Shown here: positions 10,241 to 18,625 of the stretch, in pieces
Layout of the letters: each line of letters opens with the position of its first letter
Numbering within the stretch: the stretch's first letter is position 1
From: Bradyrhizobium zhanjiangense
GTDB taxonomy: Bacteria > Pseudomonadota > Alphaproteobacteria > Rhizobiales > Xanthobacteraceae
Assembly (NCBI RefSeq): GCF_004114935.1
Contig: NZ_CP022221.1
Span: 1,054,001 to 1,118,000 of the forward strand
Reading direction: 5' to 3'
DNA length: 64,000 bases
Notes under the pieces: generated by a model
What the model was told of the DNA's origin: nothing
The model's database searches: none
The model's input: only the letters and a program-made list of their open reading frames with translations
Translations under genes and position numbers: made by a program

Positions 10241-10267
10241 TTAGCAGTCGTTGCCCGCGAGTGCTAG
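10241..10267. promoter_or_regulatory. CIRCE operator (HrcA site)
   Basis: TTAGCAGTC, nine bases, then GAGTGCTAG matches the CIRCE consensus TTAGCACTC-N9-GAGTGCTAA at 16 of 18 positions. It lies about 45 bases upstream of the groES start, the normal place for HrcA control of groESL. Confidence 0.9.
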
Positions 10268-10315
10268 CACAGGCGAGGCAGAAATAGGACGGGAATTTTG
10301 CGGGGGCAAGGGCTT

Positions 10316-10625
10316 CTAGCAGAAGAAATTGGCACTCCCGCCGCGCGATCGGCTACTCGTTAACGATCGCCATCGCGTCGCAGCCTCGAAATCGAGCTTC
10401 TTCAGCACGACATCGAAGATATCCGGTGCGGGCTTGGACTCATCGACGTCCTCTGACCACGTCGCCACATCCACCAGGTCGGCGATAGCCGCTGCGTCGA
10501 TATATTTTTTTCAATTCGTCTTTCTTGGCGGAGGAGGCAGTGACGATGCGAAGACCGGCGCCCCACGCGCGCCGCAGCAAGACCGCGACCGCCGAGAATG
10601 GACGAATGACAGCATCTGCGTCGAC
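10316..10625 (-). pseudogene. HAD-family hydrolase with frameshift
   Basis: One frame encodes VAVLLRRAWGAGLRIVTASS followed by AKKDELKK, the HAD motif II region (T/S in a hydrophobic strand, then KKDEL). After a run of seven A (minus strand, about 10505-10511) sense continues in another frame as YIDAAAIADLVD, then SEDVDESKPAPDIF, which is HAD motif III (K-P-A-P-D). Removing one A restores a continuous phosphatase core. The N-terminal DxD nucleophile region and the C-terminus are missing, so it is a fragment even without the frameshift. It lies upstream of groES, same strand. Confidence 0.6.
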
Positions 10626-10777
10626 TTGAAGCGCTGGACGCGCCACCCGTCGAGCTTCTTTCCGTAGTTCCGCTTCTCGTCCGCGGACAGGAACACCGGA
10701 CATCGGCGCAACGCGTTAGCTCTTGCGAGGCAGAGCCACAAATCCAACCCCTCTCGCGGCGCTGGATCAGAGCGGGA

Positions 10778-10900
10778 TTAATCGGCAGATTCGCATTTGA
10801 AGCAGCGCCACATAGGGGCTCCCTTACCATCACGACTTGCGGACAAGGTCATCGGCTTCTTGCAACGAGGGCAGACGGGAATGGCACTGGAACGCGGCAT
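10778..10900 (-). CDS. 40-aa zinc-ribbon micro-protein
   Basis: This short frame begins MPRSSAIPVCPRCKKPMTLS and ends MWRCFKCESAD. Two Cys-X2-Cys knuckles (residues 10-13 and 33-36) are spaced to bind one zinc. Such 40-70-residue ribbon proteins seem frequent in Bradyrhizobium and have no known function. The frame has consistent GC3 bias, though no strong ribosome site is visible. A second, longer ribbon protein lies at 11298-11480. Confidence 0.6.
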   Translation of the reverse strand: MPRSSAIPVCPRCKKPMTLSASRDGKGAPMWRCFKCESAD

Positions 10901-10932
10901 GTGGGGTCGGTGACGAAGGAGGCGTGCAGAGA

Positions 10933-11124
10933 CTAACTGAGAGGGTCCGCCGGATGCTCGGCGAAATCAGGTGAACCAGACGGGCTCGAAACCGGCCCCG
11001 CGGCGAGCCTTTCGACTTGTTCGATAAGTTGGTCTCTGGCCCGTTGATCGCGTATCCGGAAAAAAGCGCGGATCAACCTAAGTCCCTGCAAATCGCTTCG
11101 CGCTGAAGGCGCGTTGTCATTCAT
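10933..11124 (-). CDS. 63-aa conserved helical small protein
   Basis: The start at ATG 11124 follows an AGGGAG ribosome site. The product has a helical core LRLIRAFFRIRDQRARDQLI followed by EQVERLAA, a pattern I recognise from small Rhizobiales proteins and from the tail of some phage-type regulators. The last 20 residues are Pro/Ser-rich and disordered. No enzymatic role is evident. It is flanked by micro-protein genes on the same strand. Confidence 0.55.
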   Translation of the reverse strand: MNDNAPSARSDLQGLRLIRAFFRIRDQRARDQLIEQVERLAAGPVSSPSGSPDFAEHPADPLS

Positions 11125-11297
11125 TTTCCAGCTCCCTGCCCTTTCTGTAGGCGATCCAAGTGGCAAGAGCAACGAGGTTCCGCGTCGCGCATAGGTTGCA
11201 GTATAAATTCGGCAAAAAGGAGGAGTCCCTACGAGCAACGACTCCGACAATCGGCCTTGGAGCTCCCCTGGATACCGATGCCAGATTTCGTTCGAGG

Positions 11298-11480
11298 CTA
11301 CTTGGCCGGAGGCCGCAGGGGGCTGTCCGCCCACTTGCGGGCGGCGGGATCGCGCAGCGGATCGTCCTGACAGGCGAGACAGACGTAGCGCTGCCGCCGT
11401 TCGCCAACATCGTCGGGCACGGCCGTCACGGGCTTGCCGCACGACGGGCACAGCTTCCGGCTCGAGTAGAGCGCAGTCAT
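11298..11480 (-). CDS. 60-aa zinc-ribbon small protein
   Basis: From ATG 11480 the protein reads MTALYSSRKLCPSCGKPVTA, with a second knuckle CLACQ about 25 residues later, so it has one C-X2-C...C-X2-C zinc ribbon. The C-terminus is basic and Pro-rich. The upstream extension of the frame lacks coding character. It is similar in design to the 40-residue protein at 10778-10900. Function unknown. Confidence 0.55.
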   Translation of the reverse strand: MTALYSSRKLCPSCGKPVTAVPDDVGERRQRYVCLACQDDPLRDPAARKWADSPLRPPAK

Positions 11481-11625
11481 CGGATTCCCCTGCAGAGGAC
11501 CATAGTTCCATACGCCCCGCGAACACAAGCGGATCGCCGAAAGTTTGTCCGGCTGCGTCAAATCACTTGACGCGAAGCGCGCGCGCACTGACATTCACTT
11601 TCAGTGATGTTGCGGGGGTGGCGTC

Positions 11626-11823
11626 GTGGAAGAGTTCTACAGAGGCTTCGCGCAGCGGGCGCGCGATCTGGCCGAGAAGGCAGACCCGTTCACCCGGCGG
11701 CGCTTGCTTGATCTGGCCCAGAGGTACGACCTCAAGAGCAGACCTGGAGCAAGTCGCGGACGGCCGCCGGCGCCACGCGCAACGCCGCCAACCCTGCTCT
11801 TCTCCGGATCCGGCGAAGCCTGA
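11626..11823 (+). CDS. 65-aa small helical protein
   Basis: A GTG-initiated frame encodes VEEFYRGFAQRARDLAEKAD then PFTRRRLLDLAQRYD, a helical signature I associate with a common small Bradyrhizobium protein. The remainder is Pro/Arg-rich and probably disordered. It stands alone. Function unknown. Confidence 0.5.
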   Translation: MEEFYRGFAQRARDLAEKADPFTRRRLLDLAQRYDLKSRPGASRGRPPAPRATPPTLLFSGSGEA

Positions 11824-12439
11824 CGCGAGACAGCTGGCGCGCCCCCGGCGCAGAGCGGCTTCCATCTTCTCCTTCTGCCTCTCCCAGCGCTCCAGGCCTG
11901 CAGCGCGGCCTTCAGAAGGCGCCGCGATTGCAAGATTGTAGAACCTGAGCGAAGTTTTGGTACGTCTTGACTTTTCCCGGTACCGCAGCCGCCTGTTAAC
12001 TGGAACCAACCTCTTATAGCCAGCGGAGAGACGACAGCCCCCTACCATGCGACGATGGCATGCCGATCCTGGTTTGCAGGCCAAGTCAAGTCCGTCTGAT
12101 CGGCGTCTCGCGCAGCGCGCTGCAACCAACCCTTCAATCAACCGACGTCTCGCCCGGCGCAGCCTAACACCAGCGACTTTCAGGAGCGTTTCCCGCGCCC
12201 GTCGCGCTTGTCCAAACGGCCAGCGTAGCGATCGAAGGCGCGTGCGACCTGCTGATCGACGAAAGCGCGGCGGCCGGTGACTGAACTTCACGCCGTGCAT
12301 CGCGACGAACTCGAAGCGATCCCCCGATCATCATCTGCAGGATCGGAGGCAGAGCGTCCATGGGCAGCGGACAATCTCGTGACGGGTCTCCTCCTGACTG
12401 GATGTCTTAAGCTTTTTCGTCTTAAGGTCTTCGCGGCTT
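11824..12439. other. No supported gene
   Basis: Open frames exist on both strands, including a 245-codon minus-strand frame that spans the region, but their composition is Arg-rich and unlike protein families I know. I consider them non-coding or fully decayed DNA next to the ku remnant. Confidence 0.4.
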
Positions 12440-12870
12440 GCTCCTGGCCGACGCCCCGGTGCAGCGCTTCCATCAGGTCAACGACATTGCCGGCAGCTGG
12501 TCGCTCCTTCGGCGTGATCGGCTTGCCCACGCGCTTCTGGTTGATGAGATCGATCAGAGCGGTCTCGCAGCCGTAAGGCTCTCGATGTGCGCTTGTTGAT
12601 CGCGCGGGGATCTATGCGCGCGGCAAAGTCGGCAAGCGAGGTGAACACCCCGTTTTTGGTGCGCTCCTCGATGATCTGCTCGATGGCTTGAAGGCCCATG
12701 CCCTTGAGCGCGCCGAGCGCGCAATAGATCGTCGTGGTCCTCGAACTTGTTCGCTTCGAACCATGCGGACTTTTGTTTCACGATATGCTTGGCGAGATCG
12801 AGCATGTCCTTCGTGAGTTTGACATCCTGGATCTCGTCGAAATACTCCTCCTCGGAGCGGATTCGTAGCT
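12440..12870 (-). pseudogene. Decayed ku (NHEJ end-binding protein) gene
   Basis: Two blocks of bacterial Ku are readable. The first (about 12865-12734) encodes EEEYFDEIQDVKLTKDMLDL, AKHIVKQKSAWFEANKFEDH. The second (about 12565-12440) encodes ETALIDLINQKRVGKPITPK then ERPAAGNVVDLMEALHRGVG, which is Ku's C-terminal bridge. Between them is about 165 bases reading as DnaE (separate entry). N-terminal Ku and the Lys-rich tail are absent. Ku normally binds DNA ends and recruits LigD for non-homologous end joining; this copy cannot be functional. A chimeric rearrangement is the likely cause. Confidence 0.7.
12567..12730 (-). pseudogene. dnaE fragment embedded in ku
   Basis: The frame reads YCALGALKGMGLQAIEQII then EERTKNGVFTSLADFAARID and PRAINKR. 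This is the helix-hairpin-helix region of DNA polymerase III alpha (DnaE1/DnaE2) subunits. A frameshift then gives IESLTAA, the next few DnaE residues. About 55 codons are kept, inserted between the FEDH and ETALID motifs of Ku. It has no start of its own and no polymerase active site. Confidence 0.65.
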
Positions 12871-12960
12871 AGCAAGCATGGCATTAGCCATCGCTCCACC
12901 TCCTCCGATCCGACGCATCGCAGGCGAGCCTCGCGATGGCGAGGTAGGGCCTCATCCCGG

Positions 12961-13446
12961 TTACGTTTGGTCAATCCTCGCACGGAGTCTCAACAGGAAT
13001 AGCAAAGCCGCTTTTACGCGATCCAATACGACCATCGTCTTGAAGCCCTTGATGTCTGGGTTCACATAGAAGAATCGCCGAGTGAACTCCTCATATTCTT
13101 CCATGCTAGTGGCGGTAACGTATAGGACGAAGTCCGCGTCTCCCGTGACGTAGAATCCATTGACGACCTCGGCTGACGATTTGATGGCCTTCTTGAATCT
13201 ATAGATGATATCTGAACGCTCCCGCTCCATAGTCACTAACACAAGCATTTGAATAGGTCGTCCCACCGCCTTCGGCGAAACGATCGAGACATCGCCCTCG
13301 ATGATACCTTCCGAACGGAGCCTCTTCAGGCGCCGTTGACACGCGGTGGCAGAAAGCCCAGCAAGTTCGGCGATCACCTCGGAAGTCAGACGGTTATTCT
13401 TTTGCACGATCTCAAGGATGCGGGCGTCGATTCGATCATATGGCAT
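12961..13446 (-). CDS. Lrp/AsnC-family transcriptional regulator
   Basis: The 161-residue protein starts at ATG 13446 with a GGAAG ribosome site. The N-terminal winged helix-turn-helix (residues 1-60: YDRIDARILEIVQKNNRLTS, then LAGLSATACQRRLKRLRSEG) is followed by a RAM/ACT-like ligand domain containing VTGDADFVLYVTATSMEEYE. Length and layout are standard for feast/famine regulators that bind amino acids and control transport or catabolism. No divergent target gene is adjacent, so the regulon is unclear. Confidence 0.85.
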   Translation of the reverse strand: MPYDRIDARILEIVQKNNRLTSEVIAELAGLSATACQRRLKRLRSEGIIEGDVSIVSPKAVGRPIQMLVLVTMERERSDIIYRFKKAIKSSAEVVNGFYVTGDADFVLYVTATSMEEYEEFTRRFFYVNPDIKGFKTMVVLDRVKAALLFLLRLRARIDQT

Positions 13447-13535
13447 TTCGCTTCCAACTCCGGTGAATTTCACCGCAAAGTGGCTGCAGGGCGCAGGAGA
13501 TCCTCCAAAAAAGTATCACCAAATGCATGGGGTGA

Positions 13536-13760
13536 TTTCAACAATGGCGAATCCCGGAAAAAGACCGGATCCTGGCTGAACTTCTTGAGATCGCCGAAGT
13601 GCTGCTTGATGATCGTCTACCTGAAGAGGATCGAGCAGCGCTCCAAGGTGCCCACCAAGCACTCCGGAACCTCCTGGACCCGGACACATGGGAACCGGCG
13701 TCCGAGATATTCTTCCGGATCGGTGCTAGGGCGAAGACGGCGGGCACTTCTCAGCACTGA
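13536..13760 (+). pseudogene. Helical C-terminal fragment without a start
   Basis: A 75-codon open stretch with good bias encodes RILAELLEIAEVLLDDRLPE, then HQALRNLLDPDTWEPASEIF and a stop at 13758-13760. There is no ATG in frame after the preceding stop, and only an internal GTG could initiate. I read it as the tail of a decayed gene of unknown family. Confidence 0.3.
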
Positions 13761-13761
13761 C

Positions 13762-14599
13762 ACGCTCCATGACAGAGAAGACGCAAGCGCCATTGCCCAA
13801 CCCCTCCCACCGTTTCTCCTTGCATAGCAAGAAGCCTGGCCATGAACTCGAGACGGTTCATGGTCAGGTAGCGCGGTCTCCGAGCTAAAGCTCCCGTGGT
13901 CGGTCCAACAGCCCACGTTGAAGCGCTGCGGAGACGGCGCCGTGTGTCGTACCGCAACTACGGCTCGGGTCAAGCACCGACCTTCCCTCCATACTCGATC
14001 CGTACTGTCGGCCGCACATAGGCTTCGTCGCGCGACCTCGGCGTACCAGACGAGAAGCGTCCGACGGTCGGGATCCGACTCGTCGATGTCGACGCGTCTG
14101 CGTCCACTCGTCGCTTCGGCATGGCTTGCGGCAGGGTCCCGGATTGCAAACCAATGACCGTCGAGACCTTGATAACGTATTTGATGCTTCGGCCGATACC
14201 TCGGCGAAGCAGCCAACATGACCGCCCGCGCCGATCTGCTACTCGCCATCCGCGAACGAGTGAGTGTATGGAATCTCACGAAGGAAGAGGCCTTCGGCAC
14301 GTCTGGGTCCCTTCGCCGGTCTGGGCGATGGAAACGGCGAGGAGATGGACAGAGGTTGGGTAGTACGATCGGGTGGCGCGCCAGAAAAAGTGATCTGCCA
14401 GAGCGATGAATGAAAGAGAATGAACTGCTGATTCGAGGGCCGCCGGCAGCCACTCCTACCGTCTCCGGCGGAGGCCCTGATGCTGCCATGTACTGATGCA
14501 ACTAGTGCTTGAGCCCCTGGAGAGGTTGTTATGGCAACCCCCTCGAATTAACTAACGCCGTTCTTCCGCCCTCGCGATGAAGACGCTGAGGAGCAAGAG
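13762..14599. other. No supported gene
   Basis: A 294-codon minus-strand frame crosses this stretch, but it is Arg/Ser-rich, lacks hydrophobic periodicity and matches nothing recognisable. Plus-strand frames are similar. I regard the stretch as non-coding or decayed. Confidence 0.4.
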
Positions 14600-14947
14600 A
14601 TGTACGTGACGGGATTCGTCGATGAGGAGGGCGAGTCGTGGGGTACGCTGATCCCACTAGAGGCGGAGATGGTCGAACAAGCCGTTATGGGGCATCAGAC
14701 ATTCGGCGTTTGGTGCAATTCCGACGGCCGCATCCAATCGAAGCCCAGTAGTTACAGGCTATTTGAATTCTTTCTCGAGAAAGGTCAGTTGAAGGAAACG
14801 CCTCTCGACGAACTGATTGCCGAGGCCATCGAAGAGGGCAGGAATGAAGCCCATGATGACATTCTCGACATGTTCGAGACCCTGCACGAACGGCTTTTGC
14901 GCGCTGCGAGCGCAGTCGCTGACGAGATTGCGCGGCGCAGCCGATGA
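14600..14947 (+). CDS. Hypothetical acidic protein, 115 aa
   Basis: A clear start (GAGGAGCAAGAG then ATG 14600) opens a frame with strong codon bias. The N-terminal half is likely beta-rich (MYVTGFVDEEGESWGTLIPL). The C-terminal half is helical and acidic, containing LDELIAEAIEEGRNEAHDDI and a final basic helix. No signal peptide or membrane segment is seen and no family is recognised. Nothing adjacent hints at function. Confidence 0.6.
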   Translation: MYVTGFVDEEGESWGTLIPLEAEMVEQAVMGHQTFGVWCNSDGRIQSKPSSYRLFEFFLEKGQLKETPLDELIAEAIEEGRNEAHDDILDMFETLHERLLRAASAVADEIARRSR

Positions 14948-15015
14948 AATCCAAGCGCGGGAACACTGAGTAAAAGAGGATCTTGGACAGAGCTTTACGA
15001 CCTGGCCGAGCAGAG

Positions 15016-15524
15016 CTAGTCCGTCGCCAGCGGCGGAATTGGAAGCGCCGTAATCGACTTGATCTTTTCCATCGCGAAGCGAGAGGTGACGTTCTTGAGC
15101 GGTACGGCGTGGATCAGCTTCTTATAGAACACGTCGTAACTCTGCATGTCCGGAATGACCACGCGCAGCATGTAGTCGACATCGCCGGCCATCCGGTAAA
15201 ACTCCATCACCTCTGGCATGCGCTGACAGCCTCGGCGAAACCTTGCAGCCAGGCATCCGAGTGATCCGCGCTTTCCACGGAAACGAACACCGAGAGGCCA
15301 AGGCCGATCTTGTTCTGGTCGACCAGCGCAACGCGCCTCAGGATCACGCCGTCGGCCTCCAGTCGCTGGATGCGTTTCCAGCAGGGCGTTGACGACAGGC
15401 CGACCCGGCTGCCGATTTCGGCAACCGAGAGCGAGGCGTCCTGCTGCAGCACCGCCAGGATCTTGCGATCGACGGTGTCGAGGCGGCGGCCGATATCGGC
15501 GAGCTGCAGGGCAGCGTCGGTCAT
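15016..15524 (-). pseudogene. Lrp/AsnC regulator broken by one-base deletion
   Basis: The N-terminal HTH ([40 protein letters not shown]) and first RAM strand read in one frame to AEAVSACQR. The next frame continues [20 protein letters not shown] and ends in [14 protein letters not shown]. Restoring one base in GTCAGCGC-ATGCCAGAG rejoins a normal 160-170-residue regulator of the Lrp class that typically controls amino-acid metabolism. All domains are otherwise intact, so either a recent mutation or an indel error is plausible. It is the nearest regulator to the organosulfur cluster. Confidence 0.75.
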
Positions 15525-15578
15525 GACTAAAACCTTTGTTGTCAGTGGAAGCGTGGCGCCGGCACTTGCCTAAAATTG

Positions 15579-15731
15579 TTAGCCGTGAGGCCCGAACAAG
15601 AAGAGCTCGTAGAGATCGTCGTGTTCGCCGTCCTGGCCGCCTGTCTGGGGCCGCAGCGAGCGTTGGAACCATTCGCGTGCTTGTTCGAGCCAGCTTGCGA
15701 AGCTTGAATGCAGCGAGATGACGTAGGTCAT
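15579..15731 (-). CDS. Possible 50-aa small protein
   Basis: ATG 15731 follows GGAGTGAAC at good spacing. The peptide begins [20 protein letters not shown] and ends [11 protein letters not shown], with an amphipathic helix in the middle. It is upstream of, and on the same strand as, the Lrp/AsnC pseudogene. Unknown family; the ribosome site is the main support. Confidence 0.4.
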   Translation of the reverse strand: MTYVISLHSSFASWLEQAREWFQRSLRPQTGGQDGEHDDLYELFLFGPHG

Positions 15732-16025
15732 GTTCACTCCGGACAACGGTGTAAGGCGAGAACCGGACATGGCTGTTACGGTCGAGATGGTGTTGAACAT
15801 CGTTGCCCGTCGCCAACGATCAGTTTGGTCGGTTCGTGCTGGCGGCGACGCCTGTTCGAGCAAAAGATTACACGGCGCTGCCCTCGGCTCGGCTTGCCGG
15901 GCTGCCGTGCCAGGGCCTCTCCGGGCTACGAATGGGGAGGGAGCCAAGAGGCCGGAGAGGAGAAACAACGTTGTCTTCATGCCTGTTGACTGATCTCAAG
16001 TCTGGATCAAAGTGCGGAAACGGTG

Positions 16026-17369
16026 TCAGGCGATCGCCTTGACCGCGTTGCAGTAGATGCTGGCGGGACGGGCGAGGCCGTAATGCTCGCGCAGGGTCGT
16101 GCCGGTGTAGTCCTCTCGGAACAAGCCGCGCTTGCGCAGGATCGGGACGACCTCTTCGGCGAAAACATCGAAGCCGCCGGGCAACCAGGGCGGCATGACG
16201 TTGAAACCGTCGGCCGCTCCCCCCTCGAACCAGGTCTGGATGTTGTCGGCGATCTTCTCGGGTGTTCCGGCAATGACCCAGTGGCCGCGCGCGCCGGCGA
16301 GGCGCTGCACCAGTTGGCGGATCGTCGGCTTTTCGCGATCGACAATGTCGACCACGAGCTTAAAGCGGCTGGCGACGCCGCGCGCGCTCTTGGTGTCGAT
16401 CAGGTGGCGAGGGACGGGCCCGTCGAGATCATAGCCGGTGAGATCGAGGCCGATCATCTGGCGCAGCTGAGTTAGGGAATATTCCGGCTGGATCAGCGCG
16501 TTGAACTCGTCCTGGAGGCGATCCGCCTCGGTCTGCGTACTGCCGATGAAGGGGCTGATGCCGGGCAGGATCTTGATCTCATCGGGCCCACGGTCGAAAG
16601 CGCGGGCCTGGCGCTTTATATCCGCATAGAAAGCCTTGCCAGAGTCCAGGGTCTGGTGCGCGGTAAAGATCGCCTCCGCGAACCGGGCGGCGAAGGCGCG
16701 GCCATCATCTGAGGCGCCGGCCTGTACATAGACCGGCCGCCCCTGCGGCGTGCGCGAGATGTTCAGCGGGCCGCGAACGCGAAAATACTTGCCGACATGG
16801 TCGAGTGTGTGGATCTTGCTGGTATCGGCGAAGATGCCCGAGATGGGGTCGTTGACCAGCGCGTCGTCCTCCCAGCTATCCCAGAGCCGCGAGATCACGT
16901 CGAGATATTCGCGGGCGCGCTCGTAGCGTTCGTGATGCGGGGGGTGTTCGGGTAATCCAAAATTCTGCGCCGCTTGCGGCGCGCTGGTCGTGACGATGTT
17001 CCAGCCGGCGCGGCCCTGGCTCAGATGGTCAAGCGAGGCGAACAGGCGCGCGAGATTGTAAGGCTCAGTATAGGTCGTCGACGCGGTTGCGATCAGACCG
17101 ATGCGCTTCGTCACCGCTGCAATCGCGGCCAGCCAGGTGATCGGCTCGAAACGAAAACGCTGGGCGTAGCGGACGTTGTCGGCCAGCGCCGGCCCGTCGG
17201 CGAAGAAGATGGCGTCGAACTTGCTGGCCTCGGCGCGCTGCGCCAGCTCCTGGTAATAGGTGATGTCGAGAATGCGCTCCGCCGACGATCCCTTGTAGCG
17301 CCATGCGGCTTCGTGGTGGCCGCCAGGATAGATGAAGAGATTGAGAACAAGTTGCCTTTGGTTGCTCAT
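16026..17369 (-). CDS. NtaA/SnaA/DszA-family FMN-dependent monooxygenase
   Basis: The 447-residue protein belongs to the bacterial-luciferase-like flavin monooxygenases that use FMNH2 supplied by a separate reductase to oxidise C-S or C-N bonds (DszA, NtaA, SnaA). Signature stretches are FDAIFFADGPALADNVRY near residue 51, ITWLAAIAAVTKRIGLIATA near 77, GRAGWNIVTTS near 119, and a C-terminal PILRKRGLFREDYTGTTLRE. Length is typical. It lies 45 bases after a SAM methyltransferase gene on the same strand, so the two probably form one operon. The substrate cannot be read from sequence; an organosulfur compound is inferred from the neighbourhood. Confidence 0.88.
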   Translation of the reverse strand: MSNQRQLVLNLFIYPGGHHEAAWRYKGSSAERILDITYYQELAQRAEASKFDAIFFADGPALADNVRYAQRFRFEPITWLAAIAAVTKRIGLIATASTTYTEPYNLARLFASLDHLSQGRAGWNIVTTSAPQAAQNFGLPEHPPHHERYERAREYLDVISRLWDSWEDDALVNDPISGIFADTSKIHTLDHVGKYFRVRGPLNISRTPQGRPVYVQAGASDDGRAFAARFAEAIFTAHQTLDSGKAFYADIKRQARAFDRGPDEIKILPGISPFIGSTQTEADRLQDEFNALIQPEYSLTQLRQMIGLDLTGYDLDGPVPRHLIDTKSARGVASRFKLVVDIVDREKPTIRQLVQRLAGARGHWVIAGTPEKIADNIQTWFEGGAADGFNVMPPWLPGGFDVFAEEVVPILRKRGLFREDYTGTTLREHYGLARPASIYCNAVKAIA

Positions 17370-17414
17370 GGTTCGAATGTCCGGGTGCGATTGCCGTGGG
17401 GAGAGGGGGAGCGG

Positions 17415-18251
17415 CTAGGGAACGGAAGGGATATTTCGCGCTCCCGGCTTTCGCGCGAATACGAAACGCAGGTATCGCTCCAGGCGGAGACCTTCTGGGG
17501 TGCGCTTTGCCTCGACCAGCGCAGCAAAGGCTTCGTCGATCACTGCCCGTTCCGCCGGGGAAAAGCCGCCGAGGAAGTTGCCGAATGCGCTAGCTTCGGA
17601 CCATCCGAGCACCGAATCGACGTCACTGTGCAGATCGATAAGTGAACGAAGATCGCTTCGGTAGTCGACGAAACCGGTCTCGGTGATCAGCGCTTTGAGC
17701 TCGTCGTCGGTTGCTCCGAACGCGCGATGCGACTCACCGCTTCTCTCGCCGAATCCAGCCTGTTCGATCGCCCGGCGAAGCAAGGTTCGCGACTCGTGAG
17801 GTTTGGTCGGGTCCTGAACGTTCAGCCCGACCCGGCCGCCCGGTTTGAGGACACGTTCGATCTCGCCCAGCGCCTGCCGCTTGTCCGCGATCCAGTGGAA
17901 GACGCTGTTCAGGTAGACGGCGTCGAATTCCGCAGGTCCAAAGCGCGATAGGTCCTCAGCGCGGCCGACGTCGAAGGTCAGCGTCTTCGATGCGCGGAGG
18001 CGTGCGATGGCAATTCGGTTCTCCAGCGGATCGATGCCAATCACGCGGCCGTCGGGGCCGACAAGCCCCGCGACGAATTCGGTAAGGCGGCCGGTGCCGG
18101 CGCCGATATCGAGTACGCGATCCCCGGACTTCAGTGCCAGCGGACCGACGAGGAATTTACCGTGATGAAACTGAAGGATGCCGGCCTGCTCGTAGGTGCG
18201 TGCAAGCTCGGGCGTGTCCCGTTCAAGGCTGATGACGCCGGGGTTCGACAT
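17415..18251 (-). CDS. Class I SAM-dependent methyltransferase
   Basis: This 278-residue enzyme has motif I VLDIGAGTGRL (residues 46-56), the acidic ribose-binding IGIDPLENRI, and the post-motifs AVYLNSVFHWI and LKPGGRVGLNVQD of small-molecule methyltransferases. I chose ATG 18251 because GGAAAG precedes it at good spacing. It heads a two-gene operon with the DszA-like monooxygenase downstream and diverges from the FAD oxidoreductase at 18626. A role in modifying or detoxifying a sulfur or arsenic intermediate is possible; the substrate is unknown. Confidence 0.85.
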   Translation of the reverse strand: MSNPGVISLERDTPELARTYEQAGILQFHHGKFLVGPLALKSGDRVLDIGAGTGRLTEFVAGLVGPDGRVIGIDPLENRIAIARLRASKTLTFDVGRAEDLSRFGPAEFDAVYLNSVFHWIADKRQALGEIERVLKPGGRVGLNVQDPTKPHESRTLLRRAIEQAGFGERSGESHRAFGATDDELKALITETGFVDYRSDLRSLIDLHSDVDSVLGWSEASAFGNFLGGFSPAERAVIDEAFAALVEAKRTPEGLRLERYLRFVFARKPGARNIPSVP

Positions 18252-18551
18252 CGTGCTTTCCAACCTTTCCAACGAGCCGTTGATACGGCTTGATCGAGAC
18301 GAACTCTATGTTGCCGGAGAGAGAGATGTCGATGAAATGGATTTGCGTTGTTCTGTACGATGCGAGCATGAATCTAGCGGCACGAGTGTCTGAAATAGAT
18401 GATGTCACAAACCGATCGTCGCAGTTGCAAGCCGCCGGAGCGGCCCGAACGATTGCCCCGTTCTCTTGGCTCGCGGCACTGACGACGCAAATCTTTCAAA
18501 AGGCTGTAGCCTCGCGGTTGGTTCGTTGTTTGAGCTGACAAACAAAACCGA

Positions 18552-18590
18552 TTCCATTTCATTGACTGAGTGTCGTTCGCTTTTACGATT
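18552..18590 (+). promoter_or_regulatory. Shared promoter element, copy 1
   Basis: The 19 bases TTCCATTTCATTGACTGAG (18552-18570) recur exactly at 38355-38373. Within both copies TTGACT and TACGAT are separated by 16 bases, matching sigma-70 -35 and -10 boxes. Downstream lies the FAD-monooxygenase operon. The decamer TGTCGTTCGC (18571-18580) falls in the spacer. Confidence 0.65.
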
Positions 18591-18625
18591 TGATCGCATC
18601 TGATGCTGATAAATCCGGGTGTAAC

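Noticed and set aside
11563..12300. 245-codon minus-strand open frame
   Set aside because: Composition is strongly Arg-rich, it overlaps a better-supported plus-strand small gene, and no domain is visible.
13617..14501. 294-codon minus-strand open frame
   Set aside because: Arg/Ser/Pro-rich translation without recognisable domains or a ribosome site; probably chance openness in GC-rich DNA.
14510..14545. Imperfect hairpin GAGAGGTTG...CAACCCCCTC as a terminator
   Set aside because: Mismatched stem, no U-tract and no gene ending just upstream.
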